From Nilaparvata lugens (lineage: Eukaryota > Arthropoda > Insecta > Hemiptera > Delphacidae), in NCBI RefSeq assembly GCF_014356525.2, contig NC_052506.1:34935564-34999563 (forward strand): a stretch of 64,000 nucleotides of DNA. Reading direction: 5' to 3'. Position numbers and translations under genes: made by a program. The notes below the pieces were generated by a model. It was not told where the DNA came from. It searched no databases and saw nothing but the letters and a program-made list of their open reading frames with translations. This document shows, piece by piece, positions 12,471 through 24,500 of this stretch. The stretch's first letter is position 1. Each line of letters starts with the position of its first letter.

Positions 12471-14703
12471 ATAATTAGGATGTGTTACAAACTATTTTAC
12501 TATCTAGTCACTTCCTTGTCAGTAGTAGTAATTAGCATTTTTTATATTTTTTCTTTTCTGAAAGTATGTATTTTTGTGTCTTTTAAAGTAACTAAATATT
12601 ATTCCTCAATGATCTGATTTCAAACTAACTGTAAGAGAAACGTTAGGGTGAATCTCACTCATTTTGTATTTCTTTTTTATTTTCCAATCAACCCCATTGC
12701 TGCACATATTTTTTTTGTAATTCAAATCCAGATTGCATGACTCTCAGTATTAGTTTTCTGGTGTTTTTTGACTATTAGTTTTCATGACCTCAGTTTTTAT
12801 ATGAGTTATTTATAAACTTTTTATATTCGAATATAAACAATTAAACATCGAATGAAGTCTTTCCATTCCCAATAGGAACCACTTCTTAAACCAATAACTA
12901 CTTGAACACGAATGCTAGAGATGCAGGAATGAGTATGCAAAGTCAATTTAAATCAGAATTATAAAAAATGGGAATTATTTTATGAAACGCTTCTTATACC
13001 TTTCTCTTTTGATTGTACTTAACTCTTTACAAATCAGTAGTGAAGTGAGAAATTTTGGAAATTTTTTAAATTATTTTTAAATGTATTGTCTACTTCTACT
13101 TTATGTATTTTTGTTACAATATTATTTATCTCGTATAAATATATTAACTATATACTTGTTGGTGGACCATTGCAATTTCTGTTTCTATAGCTATTGTAAC
13201 AATACCGTACTGTAGTATAGGGTTGATTTTTTATACTGATTTTACAATCAATCGCCTTCCAAATATAGTTGAATAACAAAGATAAATCAATATTCACTCA
13301 AATAAGGATGTATTTTAGATTTCAACTATTTTCAAAATAACTCATTATTTGGAGTTACCAATCCAATGAAGTTGATAAGGAGTCTTGAATGTTTTAATGA
13401 AATTGCCACGATATAATTGAAAAAGTGATTTGGAATACAAATCATAAAATGGAAACATAACGATATTAGTCGCTATATTAACTTTGAACAATTGGCTTGA
13501 TTCATAATTTGTTTTTCATTATGTATTAGCTTCGTGTTGTTTGCAGCTTGTTATAAATAATGTATTCTATTAGACTCAAATTGAAGTAAATGGTGGAACT
13601 TGTTTCAATTATCATTTTCACAGGCCTATTATAACATACAATAAACATGTTTTTTAAATGTTTAGCTTATTTTATATTTGACACGAATGTCTCATATAGT
13701 TGTGCTCACGCATCATTCATGTATTGCAATGCTGGATTTTCAATGGATCTTGAAAGCTATTTTTGTAATGAGAACTGATCAACTGAATGAAAGCTAATGA
13801 ATATAAATATATTATGATAATGAATACATATATTATGCCAATTGAATATGATTGATATTATTGATTGATAAATTTGAAGAGTGAAATTGTATGTATTAAT
13901 CAATTGGAAATTTCAAGTGACGATAACGACTGAGATACTATAATAATTTTACATTGAAAGAGGTATTTTACTACTGTAATCTGAGCTCAAATCATCCATA
14001 ACTTATCAAATATTAAGTTATTGGATAGTATATTATGTTATCAAATATTCGACGATTTCAAACTTTGGAAAAATAGAATCATCTAAATGTGTTTCAAGCT
14101 TATGCCATGTTTTATACATTCTATGACAAATTATCTTAATCTTAAAAGTCTATAATAGTTGAATACAGAGTTTGTTTTTAGAAAATGAAATTGTTGGTTG
14201 TGGTTATTGTTGTTTAAAGGCTACATGATTCATAAAAATGTTATTAATTCATTGAAATATATAATCTAACACAGAGTTTGTTTGAGGTTGTTGTATTTTA
14301 TTAAATTATTTATATATTAAAACCAAAATAATATATTTGATTTAAGATTTTCCTTTTGTCCTTCATGTTGTTTATTTGCTATGAATAATTATTCTAATAT
14401 CACGTTAGTCCCCAAGATATTCATCAATTTAATCCTGAATATTGAGTAGGGGCTCTCGAAATATTGTTTTAAAATTTAGGAATATCCATGAAAGAACTTG
14501 AATCAGCGTTTCAGCGTTGAATCTGTGATTTCAACTTATATCTTTATCAGAGAGAAGGCGAGAGTACTTTGAAACTCAATAGAAATTGCAGTTATAAATA
14601 TAAGACTGAGTTCACGAGTTTTCACATCTATGAACAGTAGCTCTGACAGATTTTCATGTTATTGTTTCTTTGAAATATACCCTTTTAATAATATAGGTCC
14701 ATA
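12471..14703. other. AT-rich interval without recognised gene
   Basis: About 2.2 kb of very AT-rich sequence. I found no conserved frame, RNA gene or clear mobile element in it. Confidence 0.5.
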
Positions 14704-14705
14704 TA

Positions 14706-15263
14706 CAGGGTGATTCTTAATTATGGTGAAATAATTTAATACGTGTTAGTAGAGGTGGAAATAATAAAAAAAGTTCTTATAAACATATATCCATAAACGC
14801 TTCATTAGCGAGCTATACAGAGTGAAAGATTTCGCCCGGAATTCAGTTCCTCTGGTGAAATACACCGATGCTGAATTGTTTGGGGACTAGTTTTTGAAAA
14901 ACTTATGGTGGATTCATATGGAAAAATATCTGCGAAAAGAAGTCGGTGTTTTTCCACTTAGATTTTTTGCATATTTCAACTGTTTTCTCAAAAACTACTC
15001 ACACTACAGCTTCCAGACTAGTTTTATCCAATTTTGCCGATATTTTTCCATATGAATCCACCATAAGTTTTTCAAAAACTAGTCCCCAAACAATTCAGCA
15101 TCGGTGTATTTCACCAGAGGAACTGAATTCCGGGCGAAATCTTTCACTCTGTATAGCTCGCTAATGAAGCGTTTATGGATATATGTTTATAAGAACTTTT
15201 TTTATTATTTTCACCTCTACTATCACGTATTAAATTATTTCACCATAATTAAGAATCACCCTG
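14706..15263. mobile_element. Foldback MITE, 558 bp, TA-flanked
   Basis: The ends are CAGGGTGATTCTTAATTATG and its reverse complement, each bordered by TA. The arms pair over roughly 230 bp on each side, for example TTCCTCTGGTGAAATACACC near 14846 against its complement near 15100. The spacer is short and unpaired and no transposase frame exists. The TA duplication and TIRs fit a Tc1/mariner-type non-autonomous element, but the family is not proven. Confidence 0.85.
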
Positions 15264-15482
15264 TATAAGTATTACTTTTCTTAGAAATTGTCAAGTGTAC
15301 TTAGTGTCCCCAAAAATTGGAAGATAAGTTAGCTATTGAAACATTATTATTAATCATAATATTGAACATATTAGTGCCTGGTTGCACAATTATTAATAAA
15401 ATATGAAATTTAACCTAACCATAATAATTAAGTGATGATTAGAGATTCTTCGGCTTCTGTGATTGGTTCTCATGGCGTTTAT

Positions 15483-15860
15483 TTTTTTTTGTACTTTACT
15501 ATGCGGCACTACAGTCCGTCGTGGACCTTGGCTCCATCACCAAGCTTCTCCACCAATCCCTATCAGCCACTCCTGTTCTCCATTCTCTCCTTCCTATGAC
15601 ACGCAGATTTTCTTGCACGTCATCAAGCTATCTTTTCTTTGGTCTGCCTCGTTTTCTTCGTGCAAATATCCGCTCCTTGTACACAATTCTTGGCAACCTT
15701 GTGCTCTCCATCCTTTCGACATGCCCCAGCCACCTGAGTCTCTGTGACTTGATAAATCGTACAATGTCCCTTCTCTCAAGCATTCACTTATCTCGCTGTT
15801 TTTCCTTCTTCGCCATTCCTCACAATCTCTTACAGGTCCCATAATGGTTCGGACAATTTT
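15483..15860 (-). pseudogene. LINE reverse-transcriptase C-terminus, degraded
   Basis: On the minus strand a first frame gives GPVRDCEEWRRRKN and a second gives RLRWLGHVERM followed by RKRGRPKKR, typical of the C-terminal end of insect non-LTR retrotransposon polyproteins. A frameshift separates the two parts near 15770. A TAG replaces the usual Trp after RPKKR, and the frame continues LDDVQENLRVIGRREW. The element is a dead 5'-truncated copy. Confidence 0.75.
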
Positions 15861-16056
15861 TCTCTCTGCGACTCAGACCTGTTCTTCATCTTTTTGGTAA
15901 TTGTCTCGTGGCATTTATCTGTTATTTAATCACAGTTAGCATTAAATAAACTTTTGTGTTACCAGGACTTGGAGTTTTATGTAATAACTTGCCTTAAATA
16001 CATCTTGGTACATCCCTTGAACGGGAGACCATATATATTAGCCTGCACTATAGTCC

Positions 16057-16327
16057 ATACAAAACAACTTTCGACTTGGAGGATAAGCGGGGCAGAGAAA
16101 AGTAGGGATACAGCGGCGGCGATGTTGCCGCGCTAAAGCGGACATCGTTCTGTATTCTTTAGTGAGTGTTCTACTGCTCATTATAAGCATACGTAGTTTC
16201 CTCTCTGAAAGCACTGAGTCTGATTGGCAACTGCGTTTCTTCCAATGGCTATTGATCACTGTAATTGGCTGATCTCCCTCCATTTCTCTGCACCGCATAC
16301 TCCTCCAAGTTGGAAGTTGTTTAGTAT
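16057..16327. mobile_element. Decayed inverted-repeat element
   Basis: The left arm ATACAAAACAACTTTCGACT continues TTGGAGGATAAGCGGGGCAG. The right arm, read on the other strand, is ATACTAAACAACTTCCAACT then TTGGAGGAGTATGCGGTGCA. The arms are about 50 bp and clearly related but diverged. No target duplication is visible. Likely an old MITE. Confidence 0.55.
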
Positions 16328-18410
16328 ACAATATCTGTTGTAAATCTGGTGATAATCTTGTAATATCTGGTGTAATAACCGAAACACAAAAAGTATACAA
16401 TATCACTTCCAAGAGGCTCGAAACACAATGAGTTCAATCATCTCTCAGAAACCACTCGTTTTAAATCAATCAATCAAACCAATCACAAATAACTTGAAGC
16501 AAGCAATGATGTTGCTCTTTGCAGTTTTTATGCTGTTCTTTTAACTTGAATACTTCTGGAGTCTGTATAGGAGGCCCTGAACGACAAATCTGCTTGATCA
16601 AACTTCATACATAGAGTAGGCCTACTCTCGATGTCTCGTTTCAATGTTATCTTTGCTGATCTATTGAAATAATACCACTGATTAAATGTAGTTCTTATTG
16701 ATGAATAAATATAAACACAATATATATATTGTGTTCATTAACTAGTTTATTATAATGATTTGCACTAAAAAATATTTCTATGATTGGGAACCAGGAATAA
16801 AATATGAATGAAAATTTCCACATTGACCACCAAAATGGGTAAAATGTATTTCAGTAACAAATTTAAAATCTGTACAGTAAAATTCCAAAATTAGGAACAA
16901 GTAATAAACAATTGATTTTTTCATACAATTTCCTTAACAAAAGATCTTAATTACAGAGTTTAAATGCTAATGTTTTCATAGAAGACAATTCTTTGGCACC
17001 AATTTTGTGAATGTCGTTTTTCTTTGATGAATCATGAATCAATGAATGTTTATTCATTATTCACTGCGTCTGCGCTTGTGAGCTGGCGATTCCCTCTCTT
17101 GTCTGTTGAAATCTCTTGCCAAATCAATTTCCTGGAAACCCCAAATTTGATATGGATGAAAACCGCTTTTGAAATACAAATTACTCAACTTATAATATCA
17201 ACGCAGTTTCCACAAAACGGTCTAAGATGAGTGGAGCAGCTGAATCGATAACATGACTTAGTGAATGATTGCCTAATGATCCCTAATTGTGAATGATGAC
17301 AAGGCCTAAAGATATTCTTTAGTTTTCAAAAATTCTGTAGCCACTCCATAATTAGATAATTATGATGAAATAGCATTGGTATCGAGATTGATAGCCATGG
17401 ATTGCTGGTTGCTGGTACAAAGGCAAGGACATCTGGCACATAACAAACCATTTCCAAAGTCTAGACTTACTCTTGATGTGACAAAATCTGATGTTGAAGG
17501 AAGCATTATCCTCTCACAATATTATCACCAAATCAAAATGTCAGGTGTGCTCATAAAGAGGATCCAAGATAATTCTTAATACGAAATCGTATATAATGTG
17601 CTAAATGAACACACCATTGCTGGTTTGCATATGGTTGAGGTGCGTTTACATTAGGCAAGTCTTGTTCGATAACTAAGCTGATATTTAAGAAAATTTCAAA
17701 AGCGTTTACACACGTTTTAGTAATAATAAACGATTTTTGTTATCAACATAGTTATAGTTGTATAGTTACTGTATTCTACAGTTACACTAAAGATGGCAAT
17801 GACTGAACATTGTTTCAGTTGATTTTCTTTTTTGACCAAACTTCATCAAAGAAATATATAGAACATAATAATAGAAAGAGAAATAAAATATCAATCTCTT
17901 AAAAATAAATATTTTCTTAATTTAAATTCAGCAGTAGAAGAGGATATGTTTAAGTTGGATCTTGGACTTGTTGTATATATTATTTTCTCATTAGTAGGTT
18001 AGTTTGTAACCTTTAAGTTGAATGCAGAAGTGAAACATGTTCAACATTCACTTGAATAAAAAAAACACTTGAAGATTCAAGTTTTGAATCAACAAAGCTT
18101 AATTCAACTTGAAGAGGGGTTTACATTGTGGTCAAGTGGATTCAAGTTTTAGTCGTTTCTTTATTCAAGAATTCTTACATCTAGAAAACTTGATCCATGT
18201 TAATGCCGCTATAGGTGTTGTAAAGTTATTTGAGAAATATATATTTTCTTGAAATTCCTATTCGGAATGAAGTACCGTGCGGTAGAAAAATTAGGATTAT
18301 GATGTACTTCACCAAACTTCCATCGAACTCATTTCGTATAGGCCTAGATAATATTTATGGTCTGATAAATAGGAGTAGACCATTAAAATTTATGGTTGGT
18401 TAATTTACGA
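16328..18410. other. Interval downstream of PIGA without recognised gene
   Basis: About 2 kb of AT-rich sequence between an old MITE and the last PIGA exon. Short open frames at 17024-17230 and 17376-17579 resemble nothing I know. If PIGA has a further 3' exon beyond 18435 it should be here, but I could not identify one. Confidence 0.4.
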
Positions 18411-18543
18411 TTAATCAATGGATATTTTACTTACATTTCGTGGTACAAGCCATTCGAGAGCTCGTAGCATGAGGTACAAGAAACATATCAGCACAGTGAA
18501 CAGGAACATGCCGGTTGACATTTTGCCATCAGGTGACAGGTAA
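18411..18543 (-). CDS. PIGA: PIGA exon 9, C-terminal membrane anchor
   Basis: It follows acceptor TTTTCAG and encodes [16 protein letters not shown], then a hydrophobic helix [18 protein letters not shown] ending VPRN. After AAT a strong GTAAGT donor occurs at 18434. If that donor is not used, the frame adds seven residues (VSKISID) and stops with TAA at 18413-18411. PIGA proteins usually carry a longer hydrophilic tail after this helix, so a further exon to the left remains possible. Confidence 0.8.
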
Positions 18544-21500
18544 CTGAAAATAATATTCAATATTACTTTTCAAAATATACAAAAATTGAAAATTTCTATG
18601 ATTTTCCATTCAAAAAATCACTTTTTTGATTTCAAATATTATCTGAATAATTTCAGTCTGCTATCGTGGGTTCAAATCTTACCTGGGTCATGGATGTTTC
18701 ATCATCACATTTCCTCACCCAAGCGCAAGCAGAATTATGTGGGCATTATCGGCAAAATACTTTCTAATACTTTTCTGAAGAAAGCATGCTATCAAGCTTT
18801 TCGGGAGTAAATTGCTTACTGAATAGTAGCTCAGTTATGTAATATTGTCGAGTGACTTCAGCCCATCGATTTTAATCTCGATATATCCAAAAAGGAAATG
18901 CGAAATAAATTTAATTTAAACTCAACTCATAAGCACCTCTGTAGTTGAGCAGTTAAATCTTTGACTGGTTCTCCGACGACCAAATTGTAAACTTTCTCAG
19001 TGCGTTCAGTGATATTCATCCAGTTGTAGAGTGCTTTGACCTTGAGATGACATTCGATAGGAGAGACTACCATTCCACTCTCCAAGTCCGCTATTGCTTT
19101 CTCCAGGCCAGCTAACAAAGCTGAAAAAGTAAACAGAGATGTATTTTCTTACTTTTTAATAAATATTTTGTTAAACTGACTGAAACTCAAACCTATCTCT
19201 CCCAAAAATCCACAAAGATTCTTGTATATTGTATTGTATAGTTTCTGGAGTGAAATAATATTATTCGAGACGTGATAATATTGTAACTTGAGATTTATCA
19301 ACAATATCAAATCTTCGTGCATTGCAACGGGAAAATGATGAAAGACTACCATCTAATAGTTATTTGTTAATAGAACTAAGGTTAGTCACTCGCTCATCAT
19401 ATTTTGATGATGATATTGATACAGATACATACTTTTTATACTATACTGATACATTATTTTTCAAAATTAGCTGAACATTTCAAGAGTTTAATGTATTATT
19501 ATAGATTTATTTAATAAGAACGGATATTACGGTATCCAATTGATTACATAATTACCCAACTCAATTATCAATAATTTTCTATATATGTTAGCCTAACAAT
19601 GATTGAATCAGATTTAATTGGTAGGGTTGATTCTAACCAGGGATGAACTTACATGGAACATTGGGTTCAGTCAAGTAAATTAGTTCAGGTGGAAGAACTT
19701 CAGGAATCCCGCCAACTCTTGTACTGACTACCTGTAGCCTGCAAGAATTAAGAATTTATGAATAAATTTATTACGATTCTACGTATTTATGAATGAGGTG
19801 CAATAAATTTAATACATTTTTAGTTAATAAATCTCAAGATAATATAAGATAGAACGTTAGCCTACTATTCTTCAAAGTAATTAAAAAATACGAATTTTCT
19901 AAAATAATTGATAGAATTGGATTAGGTTAATATACTTGGAAGAGAAAACGTTAGACTGTAGATGAAAATTGTTTCTAGATAAAAAACTCAGCTCTTATTA
20001 CAGATTGATACAACAAACCAGCACGAAATAGATGTTGCCTATAACATCAGTGTTATTTTTCCACTCCAAATCATATTTTATTCAACTATTATAGTCCATT
20101 CAAGGAAAGGTTATAGAGGGAAAAGTTGAGAAGACAATTTTTGACCCAGCAGTTCTGTTGAGGGCAGTAAGGAGGTGAACATACCAAAAGTCCCCACCAC
20201 TAGCCCCTGTGCTAAGGGGGTGGGGGTGGTTTAAAGGTACCATTTTTTGGTTTCTCGCATGAAACTCAATAACTATGTATCCTAAGGACTTGACTGTTAT
20301 ATAACAAATTGAAGCTTACATAATTTCCTACAATATTAATCTCTCAACTTTTGTATATCTCCTCTAGTTTTCGAGATATCGGCTCTTGAAGGTGTGACAT
20401 TTTTGAAAAAAAAAAAAAACACTTTTCCACCAATTTTTTTCATTTTTGCTCTTATAACTTCTTGAAAATCGAAAAAATCCATATTGATTATCAGATCCAT
20501 GCTGATTATGAACTCATAGAGCATTGAATTCTCTCCAATTTGATGTATAATTTCACACTTTTACGAATTTCCCTACACCTTTTGGAGCAGCTGTAGTGTT
20601 GAGTGTGAAATCTCCATTTTTGCAACAATAGACCAATTGACAAAGGAATTTGGAGGGAATGTTTTGAACAAAATTTTTTGACTTTGCCGCTTTGTTGAGA
20701 CTAGTTAGGAGAAGAACATATCAAAAGTCCCCATTCCTAACTCATGTGATAAGGGGATGAGGGTGGTTTAAAAGTTGCATTTTCCAGCGTATTGCTTCCA
20801 CGCTCATATCTTTAGACCAATTGACAAAGGAATTCGGAGGGAATATTTTAAAAAAAATTTTTGACTTTGCAGCTTTGTTGAGACTAGTTGGGTGAAGAAC
20901 ATATCAAAAGTCCCTATTCCTAGCTCATGTGCTAAGGGGATGTGTGATTGATTGATTATATGCCTTTATTAGGGCGGAGTTAGGACTCCTGGTCCTCTCT
21001 GCCACACAACCCTTTACAAAAGAAGACAAATTTACATAAGAAAACAGAAAAAATAGATTACATATTATGTAATAAGATTACATAAGATTAATATAAGTAA
21101 ATAAAACTCTTGATCAAAATACAATAACATAATATAATAAAAGAGAATTTTAAACTTAATTTATTAATACAATTGGAAACAATATTTCAAATTTCACTAG
21201 ATAAATCCTATAGGAAAACCTATCAGAAATGAAGATCCAATCAAGTTGCCATTCACTCACACATGCACACAAAACAAAGATTTTACAAAGTATAATAATT
21301 ATCATAAAATAATATAAGATGAAATATTTTTTATCTGTAGTTGCATAATAGGTAAAAATGAGTTGAATTCATGTAGATTGATACAATGTAAATAGACAAT
21401 AAAAATAAAGCTGAACCCGACCCAAGCCTAATCTGTGCCACCAGATCCCAGCCAATTCAATACTGCCACGCCAAACAGAGCTCGATCGCCAATACTCTTC

Positions 21501-24500
21501 ACATTTGGAGGCAACGGATTCCAGATCCGGCAAGCTGATCCGGCAAGGGATGAGGGTGGATGAGGAAAAGTTGTATTATTCAGCGTTTTGCTTCCACGCT
21601 CATATCTTGAGAACAATGCGTTCAACCGACATAACTAACTATTCAAAATAGAAGCTTGATACATTCTCTACACTTTTTGTTCAGTGGAATTTTGTGATAT
21701 TCACAACAGTTCCCGAGATATTTGCTCTTGAAGGTGTGTAATTGTTAAAATAACAGGTTTTTATCCAATGTTTTGCTCTTTCAGGGCTTTTAACTCTCGA
21801 ACAATGCATCATAAAAAAGTGATGATTATCGTAAGTTTGTAGAGCATTGAATTTTCTTTGAAATTTTATATTATTTCAACTATTCCAAGTTTTCCTTTCA
21901 TTGTTATAGCAGATTCAATGTAGGGGATGAAGTTTTCATTGCTGCAACAAGTGTCAACTCAGCGGTTCCACACCTTCAACAGAGGGGATAAAGATTCGCA
22001 CGTTTGCTATGTGCAGCTACTAACTGGTCCAAATCAAGCTGCGATGTCAGAAATTATGTCACAGACACCCCCTTCAAATGCCATTGTTGAACGATCAATT
22101 GTTGCAGCAATGAATATTTCATCCCCTACATTGTAGCTGCCATAACAATGAAAGGAAAACTTGGAATAGTTGAAATAATACATCATTTCAAGGAGAATTC
22201 AATGCTCTACAAACTTACGATAATCATCACTTTTTTATGTGCATTGTTGGAGAGTTATAAGCCCTGAAAGAGCAAATCATTGGATAAAAACCTGTTATTT
22301 CAACAACTACACACCTTCAAGAACAAATATCTCGGGAACTGTTGTGAATATCACAAAATTCCACTGAACAAAAAGTGTAGAGAATTTATCAAGCTTCTAT
22401 TTTGAATAGTTAGTTATGTCGGTTGAACGCATTGTTCTAAAGATATGAGCGTGGAAGCAAAACGCTGGAAAATGCAACTTTTAAACCACCCTCATCCCCT
22501 TAGCACATGAGTTAGGAATGGGGATTTTTGATATGTTCTTCTCCTAACTAGTCTCAACAAAGCAGCAAAGTCAAAAAAATTGTTTAAAACATTCCCTCCA
22601 AATTACTTTGTCAATTGGTATGTTGTTGCAAAAATGGAGATTTCACACTCAACACTACAGCTGCTGCAAAAGGAGTAGGGAGATTCGTAAAAGTTTTGAA
22701 ATTATACATCAAATTGAAGATAATTTAATGCTCTATAAGCTGATAATCAATATGGATTTTTCCCATCAATTTTTAAGAAGTTATGAGAGCAAAAATAGAA
22801 AAACTTTTTTGACAAAACTGTTTTTTTCAAAAATGTCACACCTTCAAGAGCGGATATCTCGAGAACTAGAGGAGATACAAAAAAAGTTGAGAGATTAATA
22901 TTGTAGGAAATTATGTAAGCTTCAATTTGTTCAGTCAAGTCCTTAGGATACATAGTTTTCGAGTTTCATGCGAGAAACCAAAAAATGTTATATTACTGAG
23001 AAGAAGATGGATGAAAAACATAATATTGATTATTATATTACATAATAAATATATTACTTATAAAATGTAAGTATATAAATGTAAATGTGTTATAATGAGT
23101 TACCCGCAAGATGCAGCTTCAACAATAGCCATGCAATAAGCCTCAGTCAAAGATGTATTGAGGAATATGTGGCCCCTTGTTAGAACGTTGCGGACTTGAG
23201 AGTGAGCAAGACTGCCTAGAATCTCAACTCTAGAGGTCAGTCCATGACGTTCACACGTCTCCTCCAATAATGCACGTTTGCTACCATCCCCGCCAATCAC
23301 AAACTCAATCTACAAAATATTAAAATAGTGAACATGAGATAGGAATTGATAATTGATAGACTCTCATCTGATAAAAAGCAGCCTGAAACTCAAAGATTAT
23401 ATGAATAATAGATTGGTTTAAAAGATAGATAAATAGATAGCTGATAAATCATCAAAGCTATCATAGATGCAAATTAAAAAGGTACAAAGATAGCTTATAC
23501 AGGGTTGGACGAAGAGTTATGGACAATCATAAAGAGCTGACAGCTTCTCATTATTTAATCAAACTCTAATTCTATTACTTGAATCTGAAGCTTAGATGTT
23601 GTATTACTAAAAAAGGAGAGCAGAAAAAACATTGATTATGAACAAAAAATTACATCTATTGAATGGCGACTATTTCTATCAACACACTCCTGTAAACAGA
23701 GTCAGATGTCTTAACTCCTCTAAAGCATTTATGAGGAACCACTCAAATTTCTTGTTATATTATTTTATTCAAGGCTTCCTTCAAGAGTACGTCGATTGCT
23801 AATGTATATGGTTAAATGTGAAATGCTTCAGAGAAATGTGGAGAATGTCTCACATAGTTTACAGGAGTGTGTACATGAAAATACTCATTATTCAACATCA
23901 GACAACTTCTGAACCACACATTGAACAACACTGTGAGTTAAGAGTTCTAAGATGAATGGTGATATGAAAGATTACATTTCAATATCATTATAATTTTCCT
24001 CCCATTGCCAGAGCACAAGTTAGGGAAATCCATCTCTTCCCAATGCACAATCATAATCACCCTAAATAGAAAACCTCTAGTAATAGATTCACCCCATATA
24101 GTAGATGGATGTTAATCACCCTAAGTAAAAGACCTCTAGTAATAGATTCACATTGGCCAATAGATAGGTTTATCTACAAATGGAAATTTATCAGTAGCTT
24201 AATATCAGATGTCAGTTACAGGAAAGTATGTAAAAAACTTTTTTGTTACGTTTAGAAGTGGAATTAATTGAATTACCTATAAAAACTGTTTTTTTATTGA
24301 TAAATATTTAGAATGGCACAAATATCTATGTAAATGGTACAAAAGCTAAGTAAAGCACGGGCATTTACATAATATAATAATTTCAAAAGCTACTACTGAA
24401 TTTAGTGTCAAGCGCTTTTAATATTTTTCCATACAAAAAAGTGTATTATTATTTTATAATAGCTTAGCATTAGCTGCAAATAGATCAATCCAATTAACTG

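Noticed and set aside
17024..17579. Two plus-strand frames of 67-68 codons downstream of PIGA
   Set aside because: No domain, splice support or similarity; also not a convincing PIGA 3' exon on the minus strand.
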